The notes below the pieces were generated by a model that did not search any database, was not told the origin of the DNA, and saw nothing but the letters and a program-made list of their open reading frames with translations. Positions 50,244 to 63,584 of a stretch of DNA of 64,000 nt are shown here, piece by piece. The stretch lies in contig JAVDOI010000020.1 in the NCBI GenBank assembly GCA_032191485.1, positions 2,762,111 through 2,826,110 on the forward strand, given 5' to 3'. Numbering within the stretch: the stretch's first letter is position 1; each line of letters opens with the position of its first letter. The position numbers and the translations under genes were made by a program. The DNA comes from Leptoclinus maculatus (lineage: Eukaryota; Chordata; Actinopteri; Perciformes; Stichaeidae).

Positions 50244-53200
50244 TCCTACTATGGCTTCACTTGAGAGCCACAAGACACGTATGAGTGTTAGGATGTGTAA
50301 ACAGGTCCACTATCTAACTTGCCTGCAACAGCAACGGCATGAATTATGATCTATTGATATTAAAATCAAGTGTCTCCACACAGCATTACAACTGGTGATA
50401 TAATGCCAGGAGAACACAAACACAATCTGTGTTTGTCAACGTGGCCCCGAAAGTGCCATTTTAGGCTGTTCTTTGGTTGGATATTACAGTAATAAAAGCG
50501 CAGTGCAGCATGTGTTATTAAATTGGATTCAGCTCAGAGAGAGACTCAGAGACTGAGAGAGAGCAGGTTTAATAAGATGAGCTGCATGAATAGCTCCATC
50601 CAAAGTTGTGTGGAGCATTTGTCAACGCATAATGAACCTTAACATACTGCTCTTAGGCCGATTGGATTACATATTGGGAATAATTAGGTAGTTTTAGGAG
50701 AATTAAAGGAGAGATAATGGAAGAAGACAAGTATGTGTGCAAGTGAAAACATCCAAAATACAGATGACCGCATGCTGGCAAATCCACTCAACACATCACC
50801 TCACTGCTCTTACACACACACACACACCTACACACACACACACACACGCTCACACACACGCACGTGCATATACAGTCACCCTCTATTAGCTTCCGACGAG
50901 AGCCATCCACCCCGCAAAGAGGGTATCAGACAGCTTTAGAGGAACGATTCAGCAGCGAGATGTGAGAGAGCGGTGGGAAATGTGTGGAGCATATGAAAGC
51001 TTTGATGCTGCTTCATAAATCAAACAGGCCTGCTGGGTCCACAGACACTAGCTAGTGTCCTGTGCTAGCTCCGGGGCACATGCAAAGGCGTGCAACTACA
51101 CACCACGTAAGTAAATAGATACATAGGAATATACCAGCTTAACCTCCTAGGAATAATAAAGAGCTCTGGCACACTTACAACACATCTCTCTCATATCCGC
51201 ATTAGCAAGAATGAAGAGGGTGGTGGGGTGCAGACAAACTGCTGAGCTGAGACGATTGATCGATTGCTCAGATCTCCGTGCCCCCTGCCAGCTTTGTGTT
51301 TCACTCGTCATGGATTTGACCTGCTTTAGTCTCCCTCAGTCCAGAGCAAATAGATTCACTGCTGTTCAAATGTTTAGTATGGATTACATTTAGTATGATC
51401 TTCCAATCAACTTACAGGTGACTTGTGGCTCAGCTGCATGTCTTACCCTGTAGGCTTGTTGAGGTGTAAGACATTTGAGGAAATGCTGCACGAGACAATC
51501 AACTGTCTTTAGTATAATCATGATAAACAGAAACAATCATTGTTAACTGGAACAGAAAGTAAAGGATATTACAGCACCAGCTCTGGAGTTTAACACGTTT
51601 GTCATAAAACTATGTATAATATGAGTATGGGTATAGTATTTTCGAGAATAAGCCAAAAAAACGTCTAGGGTTCAAAAGGTTAATATATTTCATTGTAAAA
51701 CTCTGTTTTTGTGTCCAGACCTGACTGTGACCCTGATCCAGTCAAATGCATTGATGTGTTGATAGGTGTATGGATCTTGTGGAGCCTTTGACACGATGCT
51801 GAAATAGAAGCTGAATAGCATTGTTCCCACCACCAGCCCTCAGTACTCTCCTTTCTCTGCTGATTACTGGAGGTATCGACTCAAGGACTCATTGCAATCC
51901 TGTAATGGAGGACCTATAAATTGCATTCTGCATATAGCTAATTTGCTGGAGGCCAAAAATTCTTGGTTGAACTAACCACCACCCACCCCCCCCCTTCTTA
52001 AGAGATGCTTGTTGAGACATAGTGAATGTGGTATCACGCCATCCACAATGTTGCCTTTTTGTTCTAGGGAAAGCGGCCAAAAGAGCCGGAGTGTCAATAT
52101 GAAATGACCTGTCCAGTGAGGTAACGTATGAGACCATTATTCTACCTATTGAGCCTTACAGAGTCTGAGTGAGCCCGGAGAGAGGCAGGTGGATAAAGAG
52201 CTACATGATGAGTAGTGCGGTCGGAAATTAGAGAGTATTTGTCAAAATCTAGCTCAATATTAACTAATCTGAGATAAAAACCCATAAAAAAAGTTAAATG
52301 AATAAATTCAAATAAGCTTACTAATTACATCAGTTATTCTCACACTGTACTGTAGGATTTACTGCAGGAATTAGCATCTGTCTTTCTAATCGCTCACTTA
52401 ACTTTATTAGTCAAATCTATGTCTACAAGGTGTCCATGGACTATTCTAATCCTTAATAAGTGTGCAGGTGGGGGAGATGTATTTTAGGAGCCCTTGGCAT
52501 GAAGACACTTGCTTCGATTCTTTGTTGCCCCTCCATCTTTAAATGTAGCTGCGGGTCACATTGTAAGAGCTCACGCTCGGTGTTAATTTAATCCCCCTGT
52601 GCCGTCGCTTTGATTGACAGGATTTGAAGGTCGCTGGAGGAGCGTGCAGGTGGCAAAGGGAAAACGGAAAGTAAATTGTTCCATAGAGCTGTTGGGAACA
52701 GAGGCGAGCGTGATTTGCATACTAAATCTGTTCTCCACTGGTAGACTGGCACTGTAAGGTGGGTCACATAACCCTGACATGACGCTGAAAACAAGGTGCA
52801 TCTGGAGTTGGCCTGTGTCAGCATTGTGTGTTAAGGAGCAAGGTGGCGCTCCAGTTTGACCTTTTTTGTCCCCCTCGCTCATCGTCACGTTTGTGTCCAG
52901 CATTTTCATGAGGCGGTTCTGCCTGTCCTCCGTCTCTCACTCTCTTGTTCTTCAGGGTAATTCTAGGTGGTAAATGATGACACTTAATGGGGATAACACG
53001 GCTGTCGCCTTGGAAACAATCCATTTTGTAACCGCAATATCAGACGCCATGTCTGCAGCCTCCTGACTCGACTCCACCTCTGATTTGCACTCTTTCTTCT
53101 TCGTCTTTTCTGCTTGTTCACTGCGTCTCAGTCGTTTCTCTGCTCCCCTACTGTGGGTGCCTGGCAGGTGACTATTATCAGCGTGGACGGCTGCTCAGTC

Positions 53201-55180
53201 TCCGGGCTCAACGGGGACACAAAGAAAATGTCAAGTAAACTGACACTAACGATGGGCCTGTGTGCTCCTGAATGGCGGGCTCCTTAGTCAACGGGGAGCT
53301 GACTGCAAGACACGCCAAGTACATAATCGGCCCTATTAACATGACCCCCCCCCCCCATCATCAAGTTGCACTTACCCACACACCTTCTTCATTGTACTGC
53401 ATGTAATATGAGACTTATTTATATACCTTCCCCACTCAAAGTTAGGATAGGGGCAAATAGGGAAGCCCTGTTGGCAGTACTTATTTACCACAGCGCCACT
53501 GTTCTAGAGAAGAACAAGAACACAACTTACTTCCAGGATTGCATGTGCACTTCCTATTTCACATAGATGGCGGGCCATTCTCTGCTACAACGATCAGGCT
53601 AATGTCCATATATTTCACCACAGTAACATGAAGGAGGCCATGTGAAATACAGAGCTATGGATTTGTCTCTTCCTGTGGCTCCAGTGAGCATTGGTCGGAC
53701 TTGGGTCATTAACTCGATATTGAACTGTAGTGAAAATATCTCAGGGAAGACACAAAACCATTTGAATACAAGCACAGAGACACATTCAAGTATAGCAATC
53801 ACAGGCGTATATGGTCTGCCATACAACATATAAAATAGATCTTAAGAAGAGATTATAGTTGAATTAAAGAGTAAAGTAACTGCCCAAAGAGAAAAGCAAG
53901 AGCACAATTCATCACAGACTGCTGTCAATAAAGCAGAGAGAAAATAAAAAAACAACGTGGTGCATATTTGGAAGGGTGCCTGATGTTTTATGTGGGTTCT
54001 TTTAATTGTATGAGAATACTTGGCAATTTGCCTGAAAAACTATTCACCGTAAAATCCTTTACTTAATATGTTAATGTCATCGCCTGCTGTAAAGTAGAGT
54101 AGTGTAGCAGTTTAGTGTGTGTGCGTGCATGCCCATCGTCATATTAAAGCTAACAAGTGTTGCGGCACTGAGTTGGCCTCTACCTCGGTGGAAAAGAAAA
54201 GGAACATTCGAGACAAACAAAGTCGGGTTTCTTCACTGGGGTGAGTAGTTGTTGGTGCGTTTTATGAGACAACTTTTCTACTCCCCTCCAGTGATGCCTT
54301 TGAAGTTCTTTCCCCACACGGAAAAAGTGTTAAGTTCTCACAAGTATGGCCGTGCATTCCAAACCAACACAATTGATCCTTCGCTAAGTCCCGCCTCCCG
54401 CTGCTACTCAGTCAAGCTGTCAGAGCTACCATGGAGCCAATACTGTCGTGCACTCCTTGAAGAAATACAATCTACAAAACTAAAAAGTGATTTCAGATAG
54501 AAGCAGCCAGTCTAGACTATGCCTTTGAAGTATGTATCAAGGGTGTCAAACGGATTCAGCGGAGAAAACAGGTTTAAATAGATAAAGATAGAAGCTGAAG
54601 CCTTTAGAGATCACAGTGTAGAACTGAACCACCACGTCATGGAGATCAAGACACAAGACAATGAAATGATGGAACAACCAAGCTGGGTTGGTCTTTATTC
54701 ACTGTTACAATCAGAAAAAAGCTGAAGCAGCATGTGTCTGTCAGTATACCTTCAGTAGCCAGTAGCATACTAACGCTAACTCTAGTAAATGATGTGCTAA
54801 CATACTCTGCTAATGTTAGCTGCACAAGCTTTTATGTAGAAATGTATGATTCCTTCCAACCTCTCTGGGTAACGAGTATCACCATTACACAACGTTTAAC
54901 CATAACCAGCTCCAAATACACAAAAACGATTTCATGAGAGTCTATGGAGCAGAGGCAGATAGACGTCAGACCACGGCCTATGCTACGCTACGATTGGTCT
55001 CAATAAGGAATAGTATGCACCTCTCATGCAGTGCTTGGATACTATCCACTACTCCGTCTGTGAAGTCCATCACTGACAGGTGAAAAGAAGAGGCTGGCAA
55101 CACATCAGTGTTTGCAGTAACAGAGACTACAGGTGTAAACTATGAAGAAGTTGCATGAGTAAGACTGACAGCTTTGGAAG

Positions 55181-55320
<140 letters not shown>

Positions 55321-58300
55321 CACAAGTTCAGGTCAAATTGGAGTGAATGCCAATGTTGAGAGAGACTATAACTAATCCAGTGTGTTGAACCACCAATAAG
55401 GCTTCCAGCCAACTGAAGAAGAGTTTTAATGAGCGAAACTTCGTGCTAAAGGCGTTCGACCTCTTGAACCTGGTATCGAAAAACTGCCCACAGAGGAGCT
55501 GAGCTGTAAAGCGTGGCTGTTTACAGACGAGCAGAGTCTGGTATGAGGCAATGAAAGGAGTGACAACTTTTAAACTATTAAACAAATAAGGGTGTCGTGT
55601 CAAAACAGCATTCTAACAAATACCACATGCCTCTGGAAAGCTTCTCAACAGCTTGTACCCCCCCCCCCCTCTGTGAATCCAATGGATTCCTAATGAAGCC
55701 CATACGTAAAATAAATAAATGTAAGAATGACTCATTGAGTGAAATGAAACACACAATGCATGCAGGCAGCTAAATCAAACTTGTAGAGAACATTTTAAAA
55801 CTATAATGCCTGTGTTGTGATGAGCAACTGGGCAACAAACAGAGGATTGAATTGAATCCTCCGATGTATTGGTAGCCCTTTAGCTGAATGCTAACCTTTC
55901 TCTCTGGAGGCTTGTCAATGATGAATGTAGCAACATAAAAAAGCCCATATGGCATGCAGTGAGAAAGAAGCACTGGGCTGTTGAGATAACTGCTTCTCGA
56001 TATTAGATTATAGACGAGCAGATAGCATGTTTGCCTCTGTCTGGAAAATGGTAGGGCTTTCCATCAAGTGACTCATGAAAGTCAACATCCTAAAATGTCA
56101 TGTAAAATCCATAGCGAACAGAAAAGAGAAACATTTCAGTGTTGTGTAAGGTGTAATGGAAAGTAAAAGAAAGGCTTGTTTTAAAACAGAGGCTATAATA
56201 CCAACGATCAGTTATTTCAAGACGGCTGGCTCCATTCCCAAAATACAGAGTTTAAAGTGGTAATCTCCAAATGATGCAACACTATGGTGACTAATGAGCA
56301 CAAATACTCCGACATATTTCAGACAACCTTGTAAGCATTTAACCGGCCAGTTGACTTTGCAAAGCAGTCATGGTAAACACAGAGTGTTTGTCAGTGAGCT
56401 GGGCCCTGACCGCTGTCGATAAAACAACAACAAGACGTTTGGAATATACAAGAAAAGCAGTCACAGTGAGAGAGTGTTGGACCAAGAGCCTGCAGAACTA
56501 TTGCCTGACTTTTTTTATTAAAACGACAATTGTGTGTAACTGTTGTAAGAGCATCTACACAGCCACCATGCCCTCAGGAGATGAGTCTTGAGACTATGAT
56601 TCTACAGGCCAGCTCCAGTATCAAAGTAGCATATTTTCCATAAACATGACTGACTCACACCTACAGTCTGACGGTTCTTTTAACTATACTGCACACAAGT
56701 TGCTTTTCAGCTTTACAGATGGAAATACACATCTGGGTATTTCATTTTAAAGGCTTGCAGGTCATAATATAACATCTTGCATATTCAAAACAAAAAGAGG
56801 TTGAAGGAAAAATGAAACACAGTGTGTAGCAGCAATTAGGCAAAGACAGATGAACGGAGACAGTGGAGTGACTAACACATAGGTGGTTCCAGTGTCACTG
56901 TCAACCCTCTGTGCTCAGCTGTGGAGTGAGTACTGCACATCACAACCTAAAACCAGCTCCAATTATACCGATACTCATTATGAGATCTAACTTAAACTAA
57001 ACACAACTGCAACAGATTGATTGGCACTTCTGAAAAATGGAAAAGTGAATAGTTTGTAATGCATGAATTACTCATACACTCACAGGGATAGAATGCACAT
57101 CTGTCGTTGGTTTGACAGATGTTGCTTCTGACATATTGAGTGTTTGTGTCTAGTGGGGACACCTGTGCTGCAGCTTCATCTCCCTCCACTGACCGTACAC
57201 GGTGTTCTTCCTCACAAACGCATGTAATGATAACCGGTGCTATGTAAAGCCACAGTATTAGGAATCATGTCAAACACATGAGAGCATGTCTCACACTCTT
57301 TTTTCTTTTCCATCCTTCTCCAGTCAATCAATATATTCTCTCCTGCACCTGCCTGACTTGACCGGGAGGTTACCCACTCTCAAGATGTCAAGTCAGTGTG
57401 GAAGTGTGCCACTCTGCTCACTTGCAGAGTGTTTGTATGTGGAGATACAAGCACACAGCTCCGTCAGCTCATCCTGCAGCAAGGCTCAATATCGTTGTTT
57501 TCATATTTAACAACAAACCCCATTCAGTTTGTCCAACTATGCCTTTGAGAGTACACTATGTGGGTTACTTCCTGTACAGGACTACACTAAGGGAAGTCCT
57601 AAGATGTGAACTGACTGCGTCCCGTGAACATGCACCGAAGTGTTTTGCAGTACGCATCGTTAGATTGGATATGAAAGGGGGAATTGATGAGAATCAAAGA
57701 TCGCTCTGTTTCCCTAAATAAAAAGTTTTCTTTCACTTTAAATTGGAGCATGCCACTGTTACAACACTTACTGCCGACTGTGTACACACACACTATAGCG
57801 TAACTCCATATTTGTATATCTCTGTCAGCAGGTTAATGGATTCAAATGCAATATTTAAATAGGAGTCATGTTTTCATTTGTACTGCGGCGTAGGATTGAT
57901 ATTTCACACTCGTGTAGCCTCGGTGATGGCACCTAAGTGAAATCACACACACTAACTCATAAACTTGCATGAGCGCCGTGTACACATAAGCATACGCAAC
58001 ATGCACAGCTCTTCTTAATCAACAAATGAGTTGTGTTGTTAGTTGACGCTACAGTGGCTATTGACAGTGAACTAGCAGTGCGGGTGGTGGGCTGTTTGTC
58101 TAATAACCAAGGCTGCATTTCAATTTCACAACTCAGTGAACAGCCTGCTTAGCCACACAAGACTGATATGACACCGGGCCTCGCAAGAGGCTCCGTTTGT
58201 GTGCAGCTGCCGCCGAGGATGGGAATGGCAAAGAGTCGCACATTAACCTCGTGGTCTCCAGCGATGACTTCGGCTGTTTGAGCCAACCTTGAAACGGTTC

Positions 58301-58904
58301 GAACACAGAGAGACGTTTGCTGTGAAGAACACACACTCGCGAGCAAACACAGAAATAAGCCAAACAGAAGGAAAAAAAACCATCTACCCCCTGCTTGGCC
58401 CCACAGGGGTCCCATTATATTAGTGGAGCTTGAAAGTGACTTTGCCGTCACACTTTCCCCTTTAGGCCTAGCCTGTGTGACACACGCAGACAGCCCTATG
58501 TCTGGTCTAATTAAAGACTAATTCACTGCCTCCCTGAGCCCCTGCCTCTCCATGTCTTCCTGCCTGACGTCTGTGTGTTCGTGGGTTTGTTTTTCAGTCA
58601 CACACTAACTGTCAACATTATTTCCACTAAAAACAAGTGTGTGAGCAAATTCTGTAGATGCATTATCACAGGGAACTCCAGATCAGAAAAGGGCTGAGCC
58701 TACAATGCGTGCACCCATCAGGTGTTTGCAGAGCGTGCAACACTCACACGTGGTGTTCTCCCCAGAACAGTTTGGCTCGGGCTTCCGCGCCTCTCTATCG
58801 CTGTAAATGTGTGTGCAACAGCTCAGGCATTGTCTCCTCCCGGAGGTGCATCACGGTGTTTGCTGTGTTCTTCAGCTATTATGCAGAGATGCTTTTTTGA
58901 ATGG

Positions 58905-58925
58905 CTGCTGCTGCTGCTGCTGCTG
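58905..58925. repeat. (CTG)7 trinucleotide repeat
   Basis: Seven tandem CTG units, CAG on the transcribed strand, in intronic DNA. Confidence 0.95.
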
Positions 58926-59318
58926 ACGTGGAAAGCAGGATTGCCACAGCCAGGGAAAGGTCACACCTAACTGTATTTTCATTTATTATCGTTAGCCTTC
59001 ATTATTTGGGAGGAAAACTGTGTAATATGTTAATGCACAGTGAGAAGTGTGACGTCTGATCTACATTTTAAAGAGCACATACAGCTGCTTTTGTATGAAC
59101 TACAACGGTGATTCATATGCAACGCAATCCTTCTCTGCATCACTGCACCTAACCTTTTCCAGTCCCCCCCCCCCCCCTCTCCCCAGTGGTCATCATTTGC
59201 CTTGGATTTAAGGAAAACACATAGATCCTCTGAAGGCAGTAAGTTAATTAGACATCGAACCCTATATGTCCCTCTGACTATCTGTAGGCCTAGAAGGGTA
59301 TTGCTGCTTCAGTGAAAC

Positions 59319-59338
59319 CACACACACACACACACACA
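59319..59338. repeat. Short (CA) run
   Basis: About ten CA units, UG on the transcribed strand. Confidence 0.85.
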
Positions 59339-60811
59339 TGTGGGCAGTCACTGAGCGAGTGTACGTGGGTGTTGTATTGTGTGTCTGCTGCAGTACGTGT
59401 TTCCCCAGGCCTCCCAGGAGATTGTTGAGTTACTCTCTGAGCGTAAAGTCCGCAAACAGGAGACTGCATTCTCGCCCAAGTCCACTTTACTTCGACAACC
59501 ACACTGCACGTTCTCCCGTTTCCCCTTATATGATGGCAGCCTCATCACAACCTTGTCAAATGTAGGAGACGTGACTCCGCTGTGACTCCTGTGTCAATGT
59601 CACAACTCTTTAAGCTGTAGACATCTGAAGGGTTCCCCGAGGCTCAACTTGCTAACCTTGAATGAAGAACTAAAGAGATAAGGTACGTTTGACACCGCAG
59701 GGTGTATTGTGACAACTCCAGCCATTGTTAACGGGGAAGAAACAGCGACGCTCTATTGCTGTGTAATATGTGCATTTTCATGTGATATTTATGAGGAAAA
59801 AAAACAAGCGTGTTTGCAGTGACCACTTTTTTCTAAGTATGTTCATAACTGGATTTTTTTTTTCATTGAGATTCAAGTTATGCATACAAGTTACGCAGGG
59901 CTGGCCTGGTTCTCTATCTCCTACTTACTGTGCAGGCGCACCCAAAAAGTTACTGAATCCGGTTTTAAAAGTAAAACAAGTATTTAATAACAAATGCAAA
60001 CTAAATGAACTATCAATAGTAAAACAAACATAATATTCCATGAAATATGAGGCCCCGTTCACACCACAGGACAGAATGGTCTGTCTGTCCCATGGTGCAG
60101 AGGAAGTCTGACTCTCTCAAGGGATTTACAGTTCTTTGTTCCCCCAAAGCTACATTCCTGAGCCTATCGATCAGCTGAAGTCCAATAAGCCCCTCCTGGC
60201 TGTTGACCTGTTGTTCTACTCCAACACCTCAAGCAGCCACTTTCCAACCCCCACTCCAGCACATTCCTCAACCCCCTCTCACAGACACTGAAATGACCAG
60301 ACACCTACAAGTAAATTCACTGTATCACATAATATCCATAATTTGGAACGCTTTAAAACTTAAATTCCTCACACAAGCCAGGACTGGGAGAAAGACATTA
60401 TAATTATCTTGTTACTCCAATTAAATAGGTTTTGTGCAGCTGTTTTGTTCAAGGAGCCTGCAATACAATTCTTACTATTTTATTATGGTGTTAAAGTACG
60501 TGTTTCAGTTGTAAGAGGATGTTTGGCTCATTTAGAGTTCATAAAATACAGAATGTTGATGTGGGTGGTTAGATGAAGAAAACTACCACTATCATACTCC
60601 TAAATGAAGCCTGAATTATGCACGTTTCTTCTTTATGTTGGTCAGATATGCAAAAGATGTCTTTGTTGCAGCAGATACTCTTCATGGCATCCATGCACAA
60701 TGTGTGTTATAAATGATTCTAGTTTTTACTAGAGAGAAGAAAAAAACCAGCTGAAATGAATATAACTTTTACATAAATCACCACAAAAAATGCAACTGAA
60801 CAGCGAAGGAA

Positions 60812-61130
60812 ATGGAGGACAAACACCAAGATTTATGCTGGCACGACTGTGGCAAACGAGGTTCATTACTCCACCTGCTTTGGGAAAGTCCTGCACTCTG
60901 GTTAGAGGTACCGGTAATGTCCCTAATGTCAGAGCTCTTTAACGTTAATTTCCCAGTACGTCCACGGCATGCCTACTGGGCCGAAAACCAGTCAATAACA
61001 TTAAAGTCACTGTTGACCGGCTCTGGACATTGGGTTGGTTATCAACCAAAAGAATCATTCTTTTAAACTCGAAGGAGCATAAACTAGCCCGTTTCTCAAA
61101 TAATCCGTGGCTGGAGGAATAAATGGACAA
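60812..61130 (+). pseudogene. L1-type LINE ORF2 C-terminal fragment
   Basis: A plus-strand frame reads CWHDCGKRGSLLHLLWESPA, the Cys/His/Trp block found near the C-terminus of L1-clade ORF2 proteins (CWxCG..GSLLHLLWECP-like). It is followed by SLMSELFNVNFPVRP. After a frame change, KRIILLNSKEHKLARFSNNP then WLEE and a stop match the usual end (KRIILLNWK ... WL). The block is frameshifted, its second motif cysteine is serine (WESP), and it lacks the endonuclease and RT cores. It is a 5'-truncated, inactive insertion antisense to nrxn2. Confidence 0.65.
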
Positions 61131-61273
61131 CCTACCTATTCAAATATGATACAAACACATATAAGCAGGACATCTCCATTTAAGAGGCTGAATACAGAAA
61201 TGTCCAACATTTGTGCATGTTTGATTGTTGAAATAGTTGGCAATTATTTTTTAGTGGATTGACTCATTGTTTA

Positions 61274-62107
61274 CCGTATTTTCCGCACTATAAGGCGCAC
61301 TTAAAAGCCTTTAATTTTCTCAAAAAACGACAGTGCGCCTTATAATCCGGAGCGCTTTATATATGGATTAATTCTGGTTGTGTTTACTGACCTCGAAGCG
61401 ATTTTGTGTGGTACACGGCGCTCTGTCAAAATGTTTTAGTACGACTTTGGTAAACTACAAAGCCGCACCGCTTGCAGCATTACGGCTACCGTAGTCAGGA
61501 GTCTCACCGGTAGTTCTGGACGAGGTGTAAGCATAAGCATGCATAAGTATCATAGCTCGCTGTGTGAGTCACGCAGACTCCACTAACTGTGTGTTTACAT
61601 GTCTGTAATCATAAAGCTACAGCTGTCTCAGAACGCTGCCGTTAGCAGACGTGCTAACTAACGAGCTAACAAGCTAGGGGTAATCTGCCTCTATCTCTCA
61701 AGACACCTGCCCAGCTGTTCACTTGTTCTCACAACACAACTCAGTTTCTCACTGATGGCCATTATTTATTCTGTGTGTTTACATGTCTGTAATCATAAAG
61801 CTACAGCTGTCTCAGAACGCTGCCGTTAGCAGACGTGCTAACTAACGAGCTAACAAGCTACACTACACGATGTAAACAGTCCGTCCCCCAGATCGTCATA
61901 AGCTCGTCATATGCATCACATCTCGCTGTGTGAGTCTCGTACTATCTCGTGAGAATACGGACACGGAAGTGGAGAATCTACAGATTTCTTCAGAGCGCCC
62001 GCGCCTTATAGTCCGGTGCGCTTTATATATGAAAAAAGATCGAAAATAGACCATTCATTGACAGTGCGCCTTATAATCCAGTGCGCCCTATAGTGCGGAA
62101 AATACGG
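61274..62107. mobile_element. Non-autonomous TA-flanked inverted-repeat element (MITE, Tc1/mariner-like)
   Basis: 834 bp bounded by terminal inverted repeats of 27 bp (61274-61300 and 62081-62107) with a single mismatch. The outermost sequence is CCGTATTTTCCGCACTATA. TA dinucleotides flank both ends (61272-61273, 62108-62109), as expected for a TA target duplication. Subterminal GCGCCTTATAATCC blocks recur near both ends. No transposase frame is present. An exact 90-bp internal duplication is annotated separately. The CCGTATTTTCCGCACTATAA end type is one I associate with repeats common in fish genomes. The superfamily follows from the TA target and is inferred. Confidence 0.8.
61587..61860. 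repeat. Exact 90-bp direct repeat inside the MITE
   Basis: Positions 61587-61676 and 61771-61860 are identical over 90 nt (both begin CTGTGTGTTTACATGTCTGT and end CGAGCTAACAAGCTA). The copies are 184 bp apart, with unrelated sequence between. Zero divergence implies recent duplication or conversion. Confidence 0.92.
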
Positions 62108-62964
62108 TACTTGACTAATCGCTGCAGCTTTGTCTAATACTGAACGTTTAGCCTACGAAAGAAAGAAAAACGGTTGAATGTTTCGTATAATGTCTGAAAA
62201 TGCACAATACAACTCTTATTTGGAAACAAATGCATACCAACAACAAAGACTGGACTGGCAGTGTTGGTTATACACTTCCCACTCAGTGAAGTTAGCATCT
62301 GCTGCTCCACAGCATGCTAACACGCGAGTCTTTTCACTTGGAAAAGATGGAACAAGTGGGGATTGTCTACTGTGCTTGGTTTCTTGTTCTATGTGAAAGG
62401 AGGAGATAGGAAGAAAAAGAAAGGGAGGAAACCACGATAGGAGCTGAAGCCACCCTAAAATGTTCTTCAGCCCCCCCAAATAATTTGGCATTATTGGATT
62501 AAAAACATTTTTTGGGTGATTTGGTGATGGTCATTAAATTAAACTATTGTTTCTCACATGGACAAGTTATTTATAACTCTAACATGCTACATATGCGCGT
62601 GCGTTCTGGTTTGTATGTTTTCTCCCCCTTCAAATTACAATCCAATAGCCTATCATCATACTTAACGATATAAACCCCGGGCACTAGGACCTTGGGGAGG
62701 CTGCTGCGCTGGCTTTCTCACTCTGCCAAGGACAGCCAGGATTATAGCCAAGGAGTTTAGCTCAAAGTCAATGATGCACGGAGTGAAATTGTAAGTACAG
62801 GTAGTTACAGAATGTGGCTATCTGTAGTTGTTAACGACTGTTACCTGCTTAAATTGAGGTTTACTTGAGGTAAATGAAAGGGAATATTGTAGTGGGCTAT
62901 GTTAACAGTGTAAAGCAAAACTACAGAGCAAAATCACACTCTTTCTGATTGAACCAATCTATGA

Positions 62965-63087
62965 ACTGTCTGAAACAATGGATATCCCCGGCCCCAAATG
63001 GGCCCCAAAAAAAATTGCTGGCAAAAATGCCACTCCCCTTGGGGCTAAGCCCCCCCCCCCTTTCTTTCAATCCTAGAAACGCCCCTG
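62965..63087. mobile_element. Possible hAT-like element end or fragment
   Basis: The segment contains GGGGCTAAGCCCCC and ends TCCTAGAAACGCCCCTG at 63087. On the other strand this reads CAGGGGCGTTTCTAGGA, the kind of CAG-type terminus seen in fish hAT-family elements. A matching opposite end was not found, so it is partial or misassigned. Confidence 0.35.
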
Positions 63088-63552
63088 GGAAGAGGATATA
63101 AAGTAGCATGCTGTAAACTGGTTTGCACATATTGTGAGATATGGATGGACGGTACAGCTCTGTGTGGAGTGTGATCCAAACACAGCAGAGGAAGAGGGAG
63201 GAAGGAGTCCTGATGTGAGGTATTCCACAGAACGGGGGAGGGGTCTATGAGACTGAAGAGGAGGGCAATATTAACAGAGAAAAGAGTTCATATGGGAGTT
63301 GAGATGAGATGCAGGCAGAGAAGTATGTGCGTAAATGTGAAATATGTTAACCTCCCATCTCGTTTCCCTCAGTACTGTCCACAGTTCCCTTTAAAAACCA
63401 AATTCTCAGCATCAATATTACAGAGGAGACATTTCCATCACGGTTACATCCTACTCCTCTTCTCTAATCTCCAGCATCCCTTCCCCTCCTGTAGCTCCCG
63501 TCATTCATTTTTCATTATTACTTTAGTACTGAGAATGCCTATCTCACTGCTC

Positions 63553-63579
<27 letters not shown>
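63553..63579. repeat. (CT) dinucleotide run
   Basis: About 27 nt of uninterrupted CT. It gives a spurious Leu-Ser repeat in a plus-strand frame. Confidence 0.93.

Positions 63580-63584
<5 letters not shown>

Noticed and set aside
53341..53385. Minus-strand LMMG-like peptide suggesting an SS1 microexon
   Set aside because: The flanks do not provide an AG acceptor, the expected GLAH start or a correctly placed donor. The GT lies on the wrong side and a C tract forms part of the peptide.
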